Of a DNA stretch of 64,000 bases, positions 10,691 to 22,370 are shown in pieces. Position 1 is the stretch's first letter; each line of letters opens with the position of its first letter. The stretch covers positions 1,736,001-1,800,000 of the forward strand of contig BQMF02000015.1 in the NCBI GenBank assembly GCA_027922465.2. Direction: 5' to 3'. The position numbers and the translations under genes were made by a program. The notes under the pieces were generated by a model. It saw only the letters and a program-made list of their open reading frames with translations, was not told where the DNA came from and made no database searches. The DNA comes from Turritopsis dohrnii. Taxonomy: Eukaryota > Cnidaria > Hydrozoa > Anthoathecata > Oceaniidae.

Positions 10691-13600
10691 TCTTTTTCCT
10701 CTTATTATTATTATTAGTACTTTATTTTCAGTTGACAAATTTACAAATTTACTAAAAATATTATTAAAATCTAGCTGTTCTAAAAAAGAGAACGCTAATT
10801 TAAGTCAACTGTACAACATGAAATGTGAAATAAATACATAAATATAAAATTAACAACAAGGAAATTTAAATGAAAATTATAAAAATTTAAAAGACAGCTA
10901 TAAGAATCCTAAGTTGTGAATATATTTTTTGCACAAGCGACAAGGGCAATCTTTAGGAATCCACTGTTTAATACTTCTTTTGAATTCCTGTAATGATTTA
11001 AGATCTTTAATTGTTTGAAGAACAGTTTCCCATAGTTTCGGACCAAGAAATCTTAACCTTTCAGACCCAAAGTTGGTTGTTCTTACTTTAGGTATTACGA
11101 ACTCGGTAGTACTTCGTAAGTTATAAATTGGTGTCTGCTTAAGTTTAAACAACTCTTGCAAAAGCGTGGGTGCGGTTTTACTTCTAATTTTATATAATTC
11201 AATCATTAAAAATTGGAGGTTTCTGTGGTGTATAGTGACAGAGCTATCTTTTTTAATTAACTTTTCAAATGATGAGTAATTGTCCTTATATATCATTCGC
11301 AAGGCGCGTTCATGCAGCCTATTAATACGATTATTATAACCTCTACTGTGGCACATCCATACCAACGGACAATAATTAAACAAAGACTTGAAAAACGTAT
11401 TCACCAATACTTTTCTTTTATCCATTTTCATTTCAGGAATCATCCAACCGATGGCATTAAGTTTTTGGGATGCTTTTTTGCAGAGTTCTTTAAGGTGTTC
11501 ATTCATAGTTAAGTTTGACTCTAGTGTAACTCCAAGTAGTTTTTCACTGCAAGTGTTGGTTATTTTTGTGCCATTAATTTCAATATTAGCCTCTTCTTTA
11601 TTACTTAAAACAAGATGACATTTACCTGCGTTTGCTTTCATTTCATTATCTTGAAACCATTGAAACAATTTTCTAGAGCAGTTTTGCAAAGCTACGATTA
11701 CCTGAGTGTTATCGTTTCCTGTCACATAGGGTGTATTGTCATCTGCATAGCCGACAAAGTCAACATCATCAATAAGAATAAATAAATCACAAAGAAGAAT
11801 GTTAAATAAAAGTGGCCCTAATATTGAGCCTTGTGGGACTCCAAAGAAAATTTCGAGCCAAGAGCTAAAAGTCGAGTTAGTTTTTGTTCTCTGTTTACGA
11901 TTAGACAAATAATCATTAGCGGGATTCGGAAAAATCATGTTTCGTTTACACGAAACTATTTTTCTATAGATTTGTGGGGAATTATATACAACTTCGTAGA
12001 GTTGTTCGTGAATTTTTCCCTACAAAGTCATTAGAAACTTCACATTAACACTTGAAATAAGCGTGCAAAGTAATGATGTTTCTTTTGATACAACAAAAGG
12101 CTTGAAATCTCTGAAGTACAATTTAAGAAGAACAGTTTTAAAAAGATTCTCACAAGTAATTGATTTTTTTCGTGTAACAGGCTCGTCGAGTTTACGAATC
12201 TCCCTAATGAATAAGTCTGAGGGACGGAAGATTTAAACCATATGCATTTTGGTTTTGCTACTAGCAAGTCATGCGAGAGGCAATCGAAAGCCTTTGAGAG
12301 GTCAGTAAATAACGCACCAAATTTTTCTCCTTTGTCAAGTGCTTCCTTCCATCTTTCAAGCATCACAAGTAATGCTTGTTGTGCGCTATGTTCTTTCCGA
12401 AACCCAAATTGAAATTTAGAAAATTTGTTTTCAAAGAAAGACGAAAGTTGTTTGAAAATGCATTTCTCAAATAACTTAGACATGATAGGAAGGATACTAA
12501 TAGGTCTAAAGTTTTCCTTTTGACATTTTGGACCTTTTTTATGAGATGGAGTGACATTTGCCAATTTGAGATCTACAGGAAACTTTGAATTTTTTAATGA
12601 GGAGTTGAAAAACTTTGTTATAGCTGCAGCAAAGATGTCTTTATTTTGTTTAATAATTTTAATCGGTATGTCAGTATCGTGAATAGCTTTAGTACAATTA
12701 AGATTTAATATTTCCGTTTCAATTTCATCCTGTTTTACATAGGAAAACGAAAAAATCTCTTTTCCAGTTTTTCGTCGAATAGCAAGAATACTTGGGTGAT
12801 TTCTGTATTTAACAATCGCTTTAATAGTTCCATCGGTGATATTTTCTGCCAGCGGGTCACATCTTTCATACTTTTCAATATTTAATTTTGACACGGCGTT
12901 GATGAAAAAATTATTAAAGAGATTAGCAGCTTTTCTATCAGATTCTATTACCACGTCGTTTTCCATGAGAGTAATTTTCTCTATAGTTGGTCCTTTATCA
13001 GAGAGAAACGGTTTTATTGTTTTCCAAAATTTTTTGTTGTCTACTACATCATTTGTATTTAAGTTATTGTAATATTCCTTTTTCACTTTCCTAACCAACG
13101 CTGCACAATAATTTCTTTGTTTTTTATACATTATTTCATCTTCTTTAGTTTTGGTGCGGAGGAATTTGTTTCTAAAACGTGATCTTTTCATTATCGCGTT
13201 ACTGATATCTTTATTGATAAAAGGAGATTGATTACCTCTCACAGTTCTTTGCTTAGCAGGGACATGTTTATCAAAAGTTTGCTTACAGATAGTAAGAAAT
13301 TTGTTTAGGCCTTTCTCATTGTATGCAATAGTTGACAGTGACAGTAACTCAGATAATTCCCTACGAAATGCTTCATTTGAGAATGACTTGTAATCTCGAT
13401 ACCGGATAATTTTTGGAGGAAGTCTTTCAAAACTTGTTTTCATTACCGTTATGACCATTTTGTGAAAATCTGATAAGCCTGTCTCTATTGTGCGAGTATT
13501 TTGAAAACTCTTTGTTCTGTTAGTTAGAATAAGGTCAATGCAGGATGGATTAGACGGATTTTTATAGCACGTAGGATCTTTCACTATACTTGTTAAAGCA

Positions 13601-14741
13601 TAAGTTTCACAGAAACTACTTAGAGAAACAGCCTCCACGCTTTCGTTCAGATCACCTAAGAATATTATATTGTCATACTGTGTAGTATAAACGTCCAATG
13701 TTTTCGATAGCACTTCTAAATGTCTTTCTATTGAAGACTTTTTAGGGTTATACAAACAGCAGCACAACCATTTATTTTTACGGAGGTTTATTTCAACAAA
13801 GAATCCTTCAGTTTCTTCGTCTATTTTTAAGACTTTCGCCGGAATATCTTCTCTTATGAAAAGTAGCATTCCTCCTCCATACGAATTTCGGTCTAGCCTA
13901 GCTGTCATAGCATATCCTTCCATCGAAAACTGTCTCGTTGGAAAGGATTGATCAAGTTTTGTTTCTGATATAAGAAAGATATCAACAATGCCACTAATTT
14001 GTTGCTGTAACAGTCTAAACTTATTGCGTATGGAGTTTATGTTTAATTGAGCAATAATCAAGTTTTTGTTATATTTAGTTCGTATTTCCTTCAAGCCTTC
14101 AATAGAGTCTTGTTTAGAAGAGATATTCTTACTTAGAGCAGGGGGTCTAGCAATGTTTATAATATTAGAGTTTAAGATATTACCTGTCGCTTGCTTTTCC
14201 TTTCATTTCGTACGCAGGATTTTTATCATGTTCATAGCGAGTCTGGCTGATCCTCTGTCATTTAGATGCAAACCCTTAGCACCCAAGTGTTCAGCAGTAA
14301 TGTTATCATTTCGGATAATCTTTAGCTCTGATTCCAGTATATGATTTTGCAAGTGGTGAATTGTCATTGCAGCCTTCGCCCTGTCATTTCGGTTTATTGG
14401 CATTGAGAATATTACTTCTCATTCAGGTAGATGACTTGTTACAGTTAAGTTTTTAATTTTCGAAGTTTTTCCAAAATTTCTCTTGATGTGTCTTTTATCG
14501 CATTATTGGTACCGACGTGAAGAATCACTTTGGATGGAACCTTTTGTAGGAGAGGCAATAAATAATGCAATAAATAATGATTCATGTCCTCAATACAAGC
14601 TCCAGGAAATGTTCTTACTGTTCTTACTTCTTTGCTTTTACTATCGGTACTGATCTCCTCAAAGGTGTTTTCACCATCCTGGAGTAATTCCTCTTCCTCC
14701 TCTTTTGATAATTCCACAGATTTTTCGTTTATGTCCATCAT
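10690..14741 (-). pseudogene. LINE with SGNH-hydrolase, endonuclease and RT domains
   Basis: Longest LINE copy here. The N-terminal part (14741-14203) reads VILHVGTNNA and, after a frame change and stop near 14410-14447, GLHLNDRGSARLAMN; these are the block III and Asp-His end of an SGNH esterase, as in ORF1 of CR1/L2-like elements. A TGA at 14205-14203 separates it, in the same frame, from the APE-type endonuclease: LNINSIRNK, SETKLD, YGGGMLLFIRED, FLGDLNES, DLILTN and GLSDFHKMV. RT motifs follow (FRPISILPIMSKLFEK, FTDLSKAFDCLSHDLL), then the MITE at 11917-12206, then PQGSILGPLLFN and YADD. The frame ends at 10898. The 3' end near 10705 has the AAT repeat. MITE insertion and stops make it inactive. 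Confidence 0.9.
11917..12206 (+). mobile_element. 290-bp MITE in the LINE RT (right arm)
   Basis: Mirror of the copy at 5546-5835, at the same codon and with the same AT flanks (11915-11916 and 12207-12208). It is therefore older than the inverted duplication. Confidence 0.75.
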
Positions 14742-15586
14742 TTACAGTTTCTAATGAAAATTTAATCATTAGGATATATTATGACAGCAACAGTACAAAA
14801 AGATAGAGCAGGCGGAATGAAGAGAACAACAATTGGACTGGAAGAATTGTGTTTTCAGTATTATGTGCTCTAAATAACAATTCCCTTTGTTTCTTAAATT
14901 GTTGTGATCTTTCATTAAAAGCTATAATTAACTCAATTAAAAATAAGTCATATGTCGTATGCTTACAGTTTATTTCATGTTTCTGACTTGAATTTTCATT
15001 ATTATAGTTTGTTCACTATATTCATGAACAAACACGGCTGAATGCTTCGGTAACCTTTCAAATTTTAATGATCGCCATCATAAAAAAAGCTAACTCTTAT
15101 GTCTGAACTTTTAGAGTTTTCAGGAGGTTAGATCGTAGATAATTTATGAATACTAAAACACCGTGCGTATAAGTTGTTTTGATGAAAATATAAGAACAAT
15201 AGGCTTTCGTTGAAATGTGAATAATACATTTTAAACTACAGTGTGCATGATGCTTCACGCCGTCCTTCCACAATGATCGTTTTTACGAAAGTATTTAATA
15301 AATGCATCAAATTTATGAACCCCCGTTTTAAAACATACTATGGTCGTATTTTTAATGTTTGATATTTTTCAATTTATGTGCTAATGAGAAATCTTATCAG
15401 ACTGAAACTAACGATTTGGTCATGAATGTTGTGAACAGACTATAACAGTCGTATGAATGTTTCAAAATTATTCCAGCTATTACTTTTTGACAAACACACT
15501 CATTAAAAACTATTTGTAGAAACTATTACCCTCTCAAACCAACTTCACATAACCTCTCAACGCGAATAAAGATCAAACATCTGCAC
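14742..15586. other. Non-coding stretch
   Basis: AT-rich, with no ORF worth calling. It lies between the 5' end of the LINE and the end of the Helentron endonuclease remnant. Confidence 0.6.
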
Positions 15587-15794
15587 TTACAAATTTTTTA
15601 TTTGAAAACATACGGAATCATGATCTGAGAAAAACACATTTTATACAATCAAATTGCAGGTCTTGTCTTGTAAGAATTTCTTACTGATGTAGACATGCAC
15701 TGACAGTTTTAGCGGAGTCATTGCGACTCCTAAAAGGGAGTCATTGAACAATGATAACCTAAGGGAGTAAATCAGATGATACAGAGAGCATCAA

Positions 15795-18700
15795 CCCTTT
15801 CGCAGCGAAGGGGTACATATATGTACCCCCTGATAATATCCGCAATTGTGAGCGAACGCAACGGCCGTTTCCGTTGAAATTTTGCACGGGAAGTCTCAAA
15901 GTATATTCTAAGCGTAATACAGTGATTTGATTGGCTGAACTTGCGAATTCGTCCTGTAATTGAATTGTAAACATTGGAAATTTCACTTTTCATCAATGTC
16001 AAAATGGCGGCTGCAAGAAGACCTGTTAGACTCACTCTACAGCAAATGTTAGATGGTGTTTTGCAAGATGATGGTGGGGAAAACTTTGAGGAAGGTTTTA
16101 GTGATGATGATAGTTATGTAGGGGACTTTGAAGATGAAGAAGGGACACAATACAATCTGCAAATCACAAATTTGTTACCAACTTTTGTGCCCGATCCCTG
16201 TGATAAAGACAGTATCATAGAAAATTATGTAAGTTTGATTGTTATATTGTTATTACATTCCCAGTTCATCTACTAGGTGCTTGTGGTAAACAGTTTCAGC
16301 TCATTTTGCTTGATTTGATCATACATAAATATACCTCGGTTCCAGTTACTTCGACCTCCTCACGAGAAAGAATTGTAAACAAAACGTTCTATAGTAAAAC
16401 ATATTTTCAGAGGATTAGTTTCTCTGCTTTTTATTCTAGGCTGGTGACAACGATGTTGATCCTCTAGACAATGATCCACCAGATATTGATCCCCCAGATA
16501 TTGATTTTGTTGGTCCCTCAGACATTGATCCTCCAGATATTGATCCTACAAACATCGGTCCTCTTGACATCCACCCACCAGATATTACTGATCAGGCTGC
16601 AGATGACACTTATGAATTCAACTCTACAAAAGCTCCATTATCAAACAAAGCTACCATCAAGACACCAAGAGCCCCTACCATGCAGAAAACTTTCATGACA
16701 CGAAAAGCTACTCTTCTTGCTAAAACCAATGTTCCAACGAAACAAAAAACTTCTGTGAAAACTAAAACAACGCAGCTACCAAAAGCACGAAAAACAACGC
16801 AGAAGACTGCCAAACCGTCAAAAACTGCTGTAACAGCAAAACCAAAAGTCGTGAGAGGGGCTCAAAAACCAAAAACCGACAAAGTTCCCAAAACTGCCAA
16901 AAAGACAAAGAAAACGCAAGTAGGAAAGGACAAACCGTCTGTATGGAAAAAGGTCAACCACAAGTTCGAATCGCCTAATTCAGACAAATGTTTTTCAGAA
17001 TTTGTGGGGCTAAAAAGGAAATCAATGACTGCGTCAAAGCCAATTGAATTTTTTGAACTTTTCATAACACCAGATATCGTCGACCAAATCGTTGCAGAAA
17101 CCAACCGATATTACACTCAACTTACTGCTTTGAAACCATCGCCAATGAAATGGACTGATGTTACACGCGAAGAGGTTTTAGCTATATTTGGGATCATGAT
17201 AGCAATGGGAATAGCAAATTTACCTGAGTTGGATGACTACTGGAACCAGAATAATGTATTTTATATGCCATGGTTTACATCAGTAATGAGACGCGATAGA
17301 TTCAAACAAATCGTGCGGTACCTACATCTTGCCGACAACACCAAAGCACCATCGAAAGAGTCTCTAGATTTTGACAAGTTGTATAAACTTGGGAAACTGC
17401 ATATAACTTTGAATAATACATTTTGTCAAATGTATATGCCTGAAAGGGAACTGTCGATAGATGAGCAAATGATCGGCACCAAGTCGCGAATCAGCTTTAT
17501 CCAGTACATGCCCAAGAAACCAAAAACATTTGGGATCAAAGTTTGGGCACTTTGTGAGGCTAGATCTGGGTATTGTTTGCAGTTTCAAATCTATACTGGT
17601 GCTGAAGCTGGATCCTCTGAAAAAGGTTTGACAGAACGAGTGGTCATGGACCTGATGCAACAATACCGTGGCGTACATCACCATTTGTATTTCGATAATT
17701 TCTACACGAGTCTTTCATTGATGAAGAAGTTATTTGAAGAAAATATTTATGCTTGTGGAACCCTTAGAACGAATCGAGCGCAGCTTCCAAATTGGTTTGT
17801 CAGTGACAAGTTGAAGGTTGGAGACTGCCTTTATCTATCATCAAATGATGTCCTTGCAGTCCACTGGAAAGACAAGCGCGACGTCTTTGCGCTATCAACG
17901 ATACATGATTCGGGCGAGCGTATTATCACACGGCACCAAAGTGATGTTATGAAGCCGGAGATGATTTATCAATATAACATCTTTATGGGGGGAGTCGATA
18001 AATGTGACCAATATTTTTCTTATTATGCTTTGGGTCGAAAGTCTACTAAATGGTGGAAAAAAGTGTTCTTTCGTTTACTAGAGTTATGTATTGTGAATGC
18101 TATGTGCCTGTACTTCCTGAAAAATCCGGATTTTTCAAAGAAACGCCAAGCTCACAAGAAGTTTAGAATGATGCTGGTTCATGAGCTTGTCCAGCCTTTC
18201 CTTGACAAAATAGAGGCTGAATTAGAAAGCAAATCCATTTCAACAACTGAGAGAAAGCCTATGTCACGTCGCTCCAAATCAGCTTCAAATCGTCTTGTCG
18301 GCAAACACTTTTCAGAAAGAAGTGAGAACCGGCGAAAGTGCTCAGGTTGTGCGTACAAAAAGAAACCTGGTACTAACAAAAGAAGAGATACAAGAACAAA
18401 CAATTATTGCCCTAAATGTGATCTGTACATATGTTCCAGTTGTTTCAAGGACTTTCACACGAGAAGTAAAATATAGTTACGTATAATAGATATAATTTTA
18501 CTTTTTTTCCAGCCTTTTGAATTTCTCACAGCTTGTCCGCCATTTTGAATTTTTTGTCAAAAATTGTTTTCAGTGACTTCGTTGACATTAGTTTTCTAAC
18601 TTCTAAAGAGTTGGTTGTATTCTAATGGGCTTGTTGTTTTATGTGTTAAGAAGAAGTAATTTTTTGAAAATTTGCCCAAAATTTTCAATTTCCTGTTTGT

Positions 18701-19083
18701 TTTTCAATTGTGGATTGTGAGAGAACGGAAAAAGGTTTTTCCATGATTTTTTTTTTAGGAAACTTGTTTTATGTTTAGCTTTGTATTTATCATAGTTTTA
18801 AGTCATTCAAGAAGTTCTTCAAAATTAAATTTCATGTCAAAGTCAAATTTTCAATTTTTTTTCTGTTATTTTATAATTTTATCAAGTATTCAATGGCCTA
18901 GCCTGGTTACCATGGCAACCAGAAAAAATTTAAATATTGATATTTTAATTCCTCAACAAATAAGCTTTCAGAATATATATACTTTATAGGGTCTATCTCT
19001 TTTAGTTCTTGAGATAAAATGAAAAACGTAAGGCATGTCAAAAAAACGTGAAATTTTCGAAAAAGATGTTCGCTGCGAAAGAT
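15795..19083 (+). mobile_element. piggyBac element, structurally complete
   Basis: The ends are CCCTTTCGCAGCGAA at 15795-15809 and, as reverse complement, ATCTTTCGCAGCGAA at 19069-19083. The right flank is TTAA (19084-19087); the left is TCAA (15791-15794), one base from the TTAA target that piggyBac duplicates. A short palindrome (GGGGTACATATATGTACCCC) lies just inside the left end. Length is 3289 bp with one transposase gene. Confidence 0.9.
16004..18476 (+). CDS. piggyBac transposase (DDE_Tnp_1_7), two exons
   Basis: Exon 1 is 16004-16228 and exon 2 is 16440-18476 (GTAAGT donor, TTCTAG acceptor, phase 0), giving 753 residues with no stop. I chose the ATG at 16004, in an AAAATGG context. 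The acidic N-terminus includes a DPPDID repeat (about residues 83-103), followed by a Lys/Thr-rich linker (about 156-240). The catalytic Asp residues are D416 (SIDEQM), D494 (YFDNFY), D595 (GGVD) and D598. Spacings of 78, 101 and 3 equal those of the Trichoplusia ni enzyme. A C-terminal Cys-rich finger (CSGC, CPKC, CSSC), used for end binding in the family, is complete. The enzyme cuts and pastes at TTAA. Intact ends and gene suggest recent activity. It lies inside a CACTA-like element. Confidence 0.93.
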
Positions 19084-19087
19084 TTAA

Positions 19088-20065
19088 GGGAGTCGTTTTT
19101 CTTTTTTAAGGGGTGTCAATTTCAATTTCCTTAAAATGACCACCTTGAAGGAAATCAATTTGACTCCTTTAAGTGATCATAAGTGAGGTAAGTTAAATGG
19201 CTCTTTAAGGGAGTCATTTTGATGCTCGTCGGAGAGTTAAATCGAAAAACAAAGCCAATTTTTCGCACGTTTTAAAAAGTTTTACGTAAGCAATTCTTTA
19301 ATTGAGAGTCTCAGATGTCACATAACGGTATAAAAGATTTTAAAATAAACAATAAAGATAGGTTATTAACTCTTAGGGGTACTTTCTTTGCTTTTTACTA
19401 AATCATTATTCTTTTGTATAGATATTTCCCTGTATAATCACAAAAATTGTAAACTTATTTAATACGATCGCATTGAATAAAAAAACCATCTATAGCTAAT
19501 TTATCAACTTCACTGGTTCACTGGTTTCATCGGTAACATATACATATTTCATATTAGGAGGTATGTAGTTGTACTATTCTTGGATTCTTTTCTTGACGAA
19601 TTTGAATGTGTCCGTGTGACTGACAGTTTCTTTCGTTTTCGTTTTCTTGTTTTTAAATAATCGGTTATTAATTTTCTATATGATAAGTTAGCTTGCTTTC
19701 TCCTTAAATTTCTTTAAAAGGAACAACAAAACAACACTGATGATGGCCCACAAAACACGGTCGGTTATGCAGACAGTAACTAAACATATTATAAGTACGC
19801 TGTTTTTCCTTTATCTGCCATAAACTTCAAATAAAAGTATTTGGGGGAAAGCTAAATGATTTTGAATGATTAGCTACTATATTTTGTGACAGCTTTAATT
19901 TTTACAGTATGTTACTTTTTCTTTAGATTCTTATTATGAAATTTTCCTGTCAATTTGATTGCTCTTATAAAACAGTCAATTACAACTGGCTCGTGCAACA
20001 TTTTTGGAACTTTCATCAAAGTGTAACATGAAGACTTAGTTCAGTGAATGATACACTTGAAGTGA
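19088..20065. other. CACTA-like element interior with GGGAGTCATT motifs
   Basis: Copies of the AAGGGAGTCATT motif in both orientations at 19088-19220 continue those at 15713-15775, which piggyBac has separated. The rest, to about 20060, is AT-rich with no gene. Confidence 0.65.
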
Positions 20066-20260
20066 CTTTTAGATATTAATGCAAGTGTCAATAATCTTGC
20101 TGGTGATAGCAGTGATGATGAAGATATTGATGATCAGTTTTTTGAGCCGCACTGTTCCATGAATGATGATGATGGTGTAGCAGATGTTTTAATTGAACTA
20201 AGAGAAATGCATGATATTACTCAAAGTGCAATTTTTTTATTTGTAATCAAATTATTGTTA
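20066..20260 (+). CDS. Possible acidic exon fragment, function unknown
   Basis: An open frame after a TTTTAG acceptor-like site encodes DINASVNNLAGDSSDDEDIDD, then FFEPHCSMNDDDGVADVLIELREMHDITQSA. The composition is protein-like and unlike the AT-rich surroundings. There is no ATG at the start, and no donor was identified. It may be a surviving exon of the CACTA-like element's own gene. I do not recognise the family. Confidence 0.35.
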
Positions 20261-20789
20261 TAATTTTATTTGTAAACGTCATTATTCGGCTGTATGTGAA
20301 GTAATTTTTGAAAAGTTTTATCTTATTTAATCTGCAATCCAAAATTCAACTTCCCTTTGTTTCTTTGTATTCTCACTATTTTCGAGACAGAATTGGTATC
20401 CCTTTTGAGTGAAATATTAATTAACGAAAATTAGCGACGTGAAACTTTCTTCGTGGTTTTTCTTCATTCTTGGTCTATCTTTTATTGAAAAGTGGGGGAG
20501 ACAATCGAATTATGATATATAAAAAAGAAGTATGGTATGTTGTAGAAATTAAAAAACACTCAAAAAATATTTATTGTTAAGATTTATCCAAGTTTGTACA
20601 TTAGCTATTTGCGTTTTCATAAATATTTTTGTATGTATATATTCATAGTGTTTATATGAAAAGATCAATACATGATTTCAAGTAAATGGCATTGCTTTCT
20701 TAATTATCTTGAGATTCACCATGAAATCCAGGGGCAAGATCAGCAAGATGACCAAGCGTTGAGAAGTGCCTCAATATTATTATACTGGA

Positions 20790-21140
20790 ATGGGAGTCAT
20801 TTAATATTAACACATTATGCCCAGAAGGGCGTCATTTGATATCAACGCAATGATGCTCTGAAGGGAGTCATAGCGGATTGAAGCTCTCGAGGTGATAAAA
20901 AATGACTCTTGTTTGAGCATTAATTCAAAATGATGCTCAAACGGGAGTCACGAAATGAGAATCGTAAGAGAGTCGTTTTCAAACGACTCCCTTTTGAGAG
21001 TCACAAATATCGCCATTTTTGAGAACTGAAAGGGAGTCATTCATGGTAATGAGAAGCTAAAGGGAGTAAAAAAAGATACTTGTAAGGGAAAAGGAGAGTC
21101 GTCACAGGCACTTTGAAATGACTCCCTTTAGAGTTCTCAC
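20790..21140. repeat. Subterminal GGGAGTCATT repeat cluster
   Basis: About ten imperfect copies of AAGGGAGTCATTT lie in both orientations, often spaced 30-50 bp, ending at the right terminus of the CACTA-like element. Clusters of short subterminal repeats are transposase-binding sites in the EnSpm group; that role here is inference. Confidence 0.7.
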
Positions 21141-21500
21141 ATTGACTCTCGAAAAATTGTCAGTGTGATCTAAACGTTTTCCACTAAGATGGGTTGGGTG
21201 GTCAACGACCAATCTATGTTGTTGGAGTGAAGGTATCAGTGCTACATTATGTTCGTTATCAAGTGTATCATAGTTAAAGTCCCCCACTCTTATGTCAATA
21301 TTGTATTCGGTGATTAGACTATCAAGTAAATCAGAAAGGAACCTTCGTGGCGTGTTTGGCCGCCTGTACATTATAGACATTACTATTTGAAGGTAAAAAT
21401 CTTTTTTTCCGAAATGCAAAATACTGAAACTGAACTGAATTTTACATGCTTTTCAATAACAATACCTTCTTTTAAACAAACAGCTATTTTGTCAAATTTA

Positions 21501-22370
21501 CCCAGTAAACACAAAGACGTCTTTAAGACGTCTTTTCTGGTCTCATACTGGTACGGACGTCTTTCGACCAGATAAGACGTCTTTGAGACGTCTTTTCTTG
21601 TGTTTTGAACAACCAGTTAATTTTCGTCCTAAGAGGACGTTTTAAAGACGTCTTTTTCTTGTCCTCAGTAAAACGAGTTTCCACTGGTCGCAACTAGACG
21701 TTTTAAAAGACGTCTTTTTCTTGTCCTAAGTAAAACGAGTTTGCACTGGTCGCAACGAGACGTTTTAAAGACGTCTTTTTCTTGTCCTCAGTAAAACGGG
21801 TTTCCATTGGTCGCAACTAGACGTTTTAAAGACGACTTTTTCTTGTCCTAAGTAAAACGAGTTTGCACTGGTCGCAACTAGACGTTTTAAAGACGTCTTT
21901 TTCTTGTCCTTAGTATAACGAGTTTCCACTGGTCGCAACGAGACGTTTTGAAGACGTCTTTTTCTTGTCCTCAGTAAAACGGGTTTGCACTGGTCGCAAC
22001 GAGACGTTTTGAAGACGTCTTTTTCTTGTCCTCAGTAAAACGGGTTTGCACTGGTCGCAACGAGACGTTTTAAAGACGTCTTTTTCTTGTACTCAGTAAA
22101 ACGGGTTTCCACTGGTCGCAACAGACGTTTTAAAGACGTCTTTTTCTTGTCCTCAGTAAAACGAGTTTGCACTGGTCGCAACGAGACGTTTTAAAGACGT
22201 CTTTTTCTTGTCCTTATAAGCGAGTTTTCACTAGTCGAAATTCAATGTTTCAAATACGCCTTTTTGTCGTCCTTAAAAAAAGTGGATTTGGTCTCTATAC
22301 AAGATGTTTCAAAGACGCCTTTTTCTCGTTCTTCAAAGACGAGTTAAAAGACGGGGGTACTGTTTTTCAT
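21501..22370. repeat. 61-bp GACGTCTTTTTCTTGTCC tandem array
   Basis: From about 21640 to 22240 some ten units recur every 61 bp (TTCTTG at 21901, 21962, 22023). Each has GACGTCTTTTTCTTGTCC, then AAAACGGGTTTGCACTGG and CGCAACGAGACGTTTT. Units before and after are degenerate. The left edge (CCAGTAAACACAAAGACGTC at 21500-21519) is nearly the reverse complement of the right edge of the MITE at 30060-30352, so the array is likely the inside of a related element. Confidence 0.85.

Larger units (their letters stand above)
9577..12505 (-). repeat. Right arm of the large inverted duplication
   Basis: Reverse-complement partner of 3692-8175. It lacks the P-type element and so preserves its empty target. 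Beyond 12505 the LINE continues uniquely to about 14741, so the right arm is embedded in the longer LINE copy. Confidence 0.9.
15698..21165. mobile_element. CACTA-like (CMC) element carrying a piggyBac insertion
   Basis: The left end CACTGACAGTTTTAGC and right end (reverse complement) CACTGACAATTTTTCG are inverted, and both run on into the GGGAGTCATT subterminal motif. It interrupts the Helentron endonuclease between LDH and VYIS, with a 2-bp duplication (TG at 15696-15697 and 21166-21167). CAC termini with a 2-3-bp duplication are known of the CACTA/EnSpm group. Without piggyBac the element is about 2.2 kb and encodes nothing recognisable except a possible exon at 20066, so it is probably non-autonomous. 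Confidence 0.72.
15587..21500 (-). pseudogene. Helentron endonuclease remnant, split by a nested transposon
   Basis: Minus-strand coding parts are 21500-21166 and 15697-15587. The first reads KFDKIAVCLKEG, MYRRPNTPRRFLSDLLDSL, VGDFNYDTLDN and HPTHLSGKRLDH, typical of the APE-like endonuclease attached to Helentrons and CR1-type LINEs. The second continues directly with VYISKKFLQD and ends FFSDHDSVCFQI. The endonuclease of Helentron 1 ends NVYFSDNDAVCFQLQKM, so the family assignment is good. The gap of 5468 bp between them is the CACTA-like element. One in-frame TAA lies before FFSDHD, and upstream frameshifts or stops occur near 21390. N-terminal Rep and helicase parts are absent. Confidence 0.82.

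Noticed and set aside
21640..22240. CRISPR-like array (regular repeats with short spacers)
   Set aside because: The 61-bp units repeat over their full length with no unique spacers, and the DNA is eukaryotic with introns.
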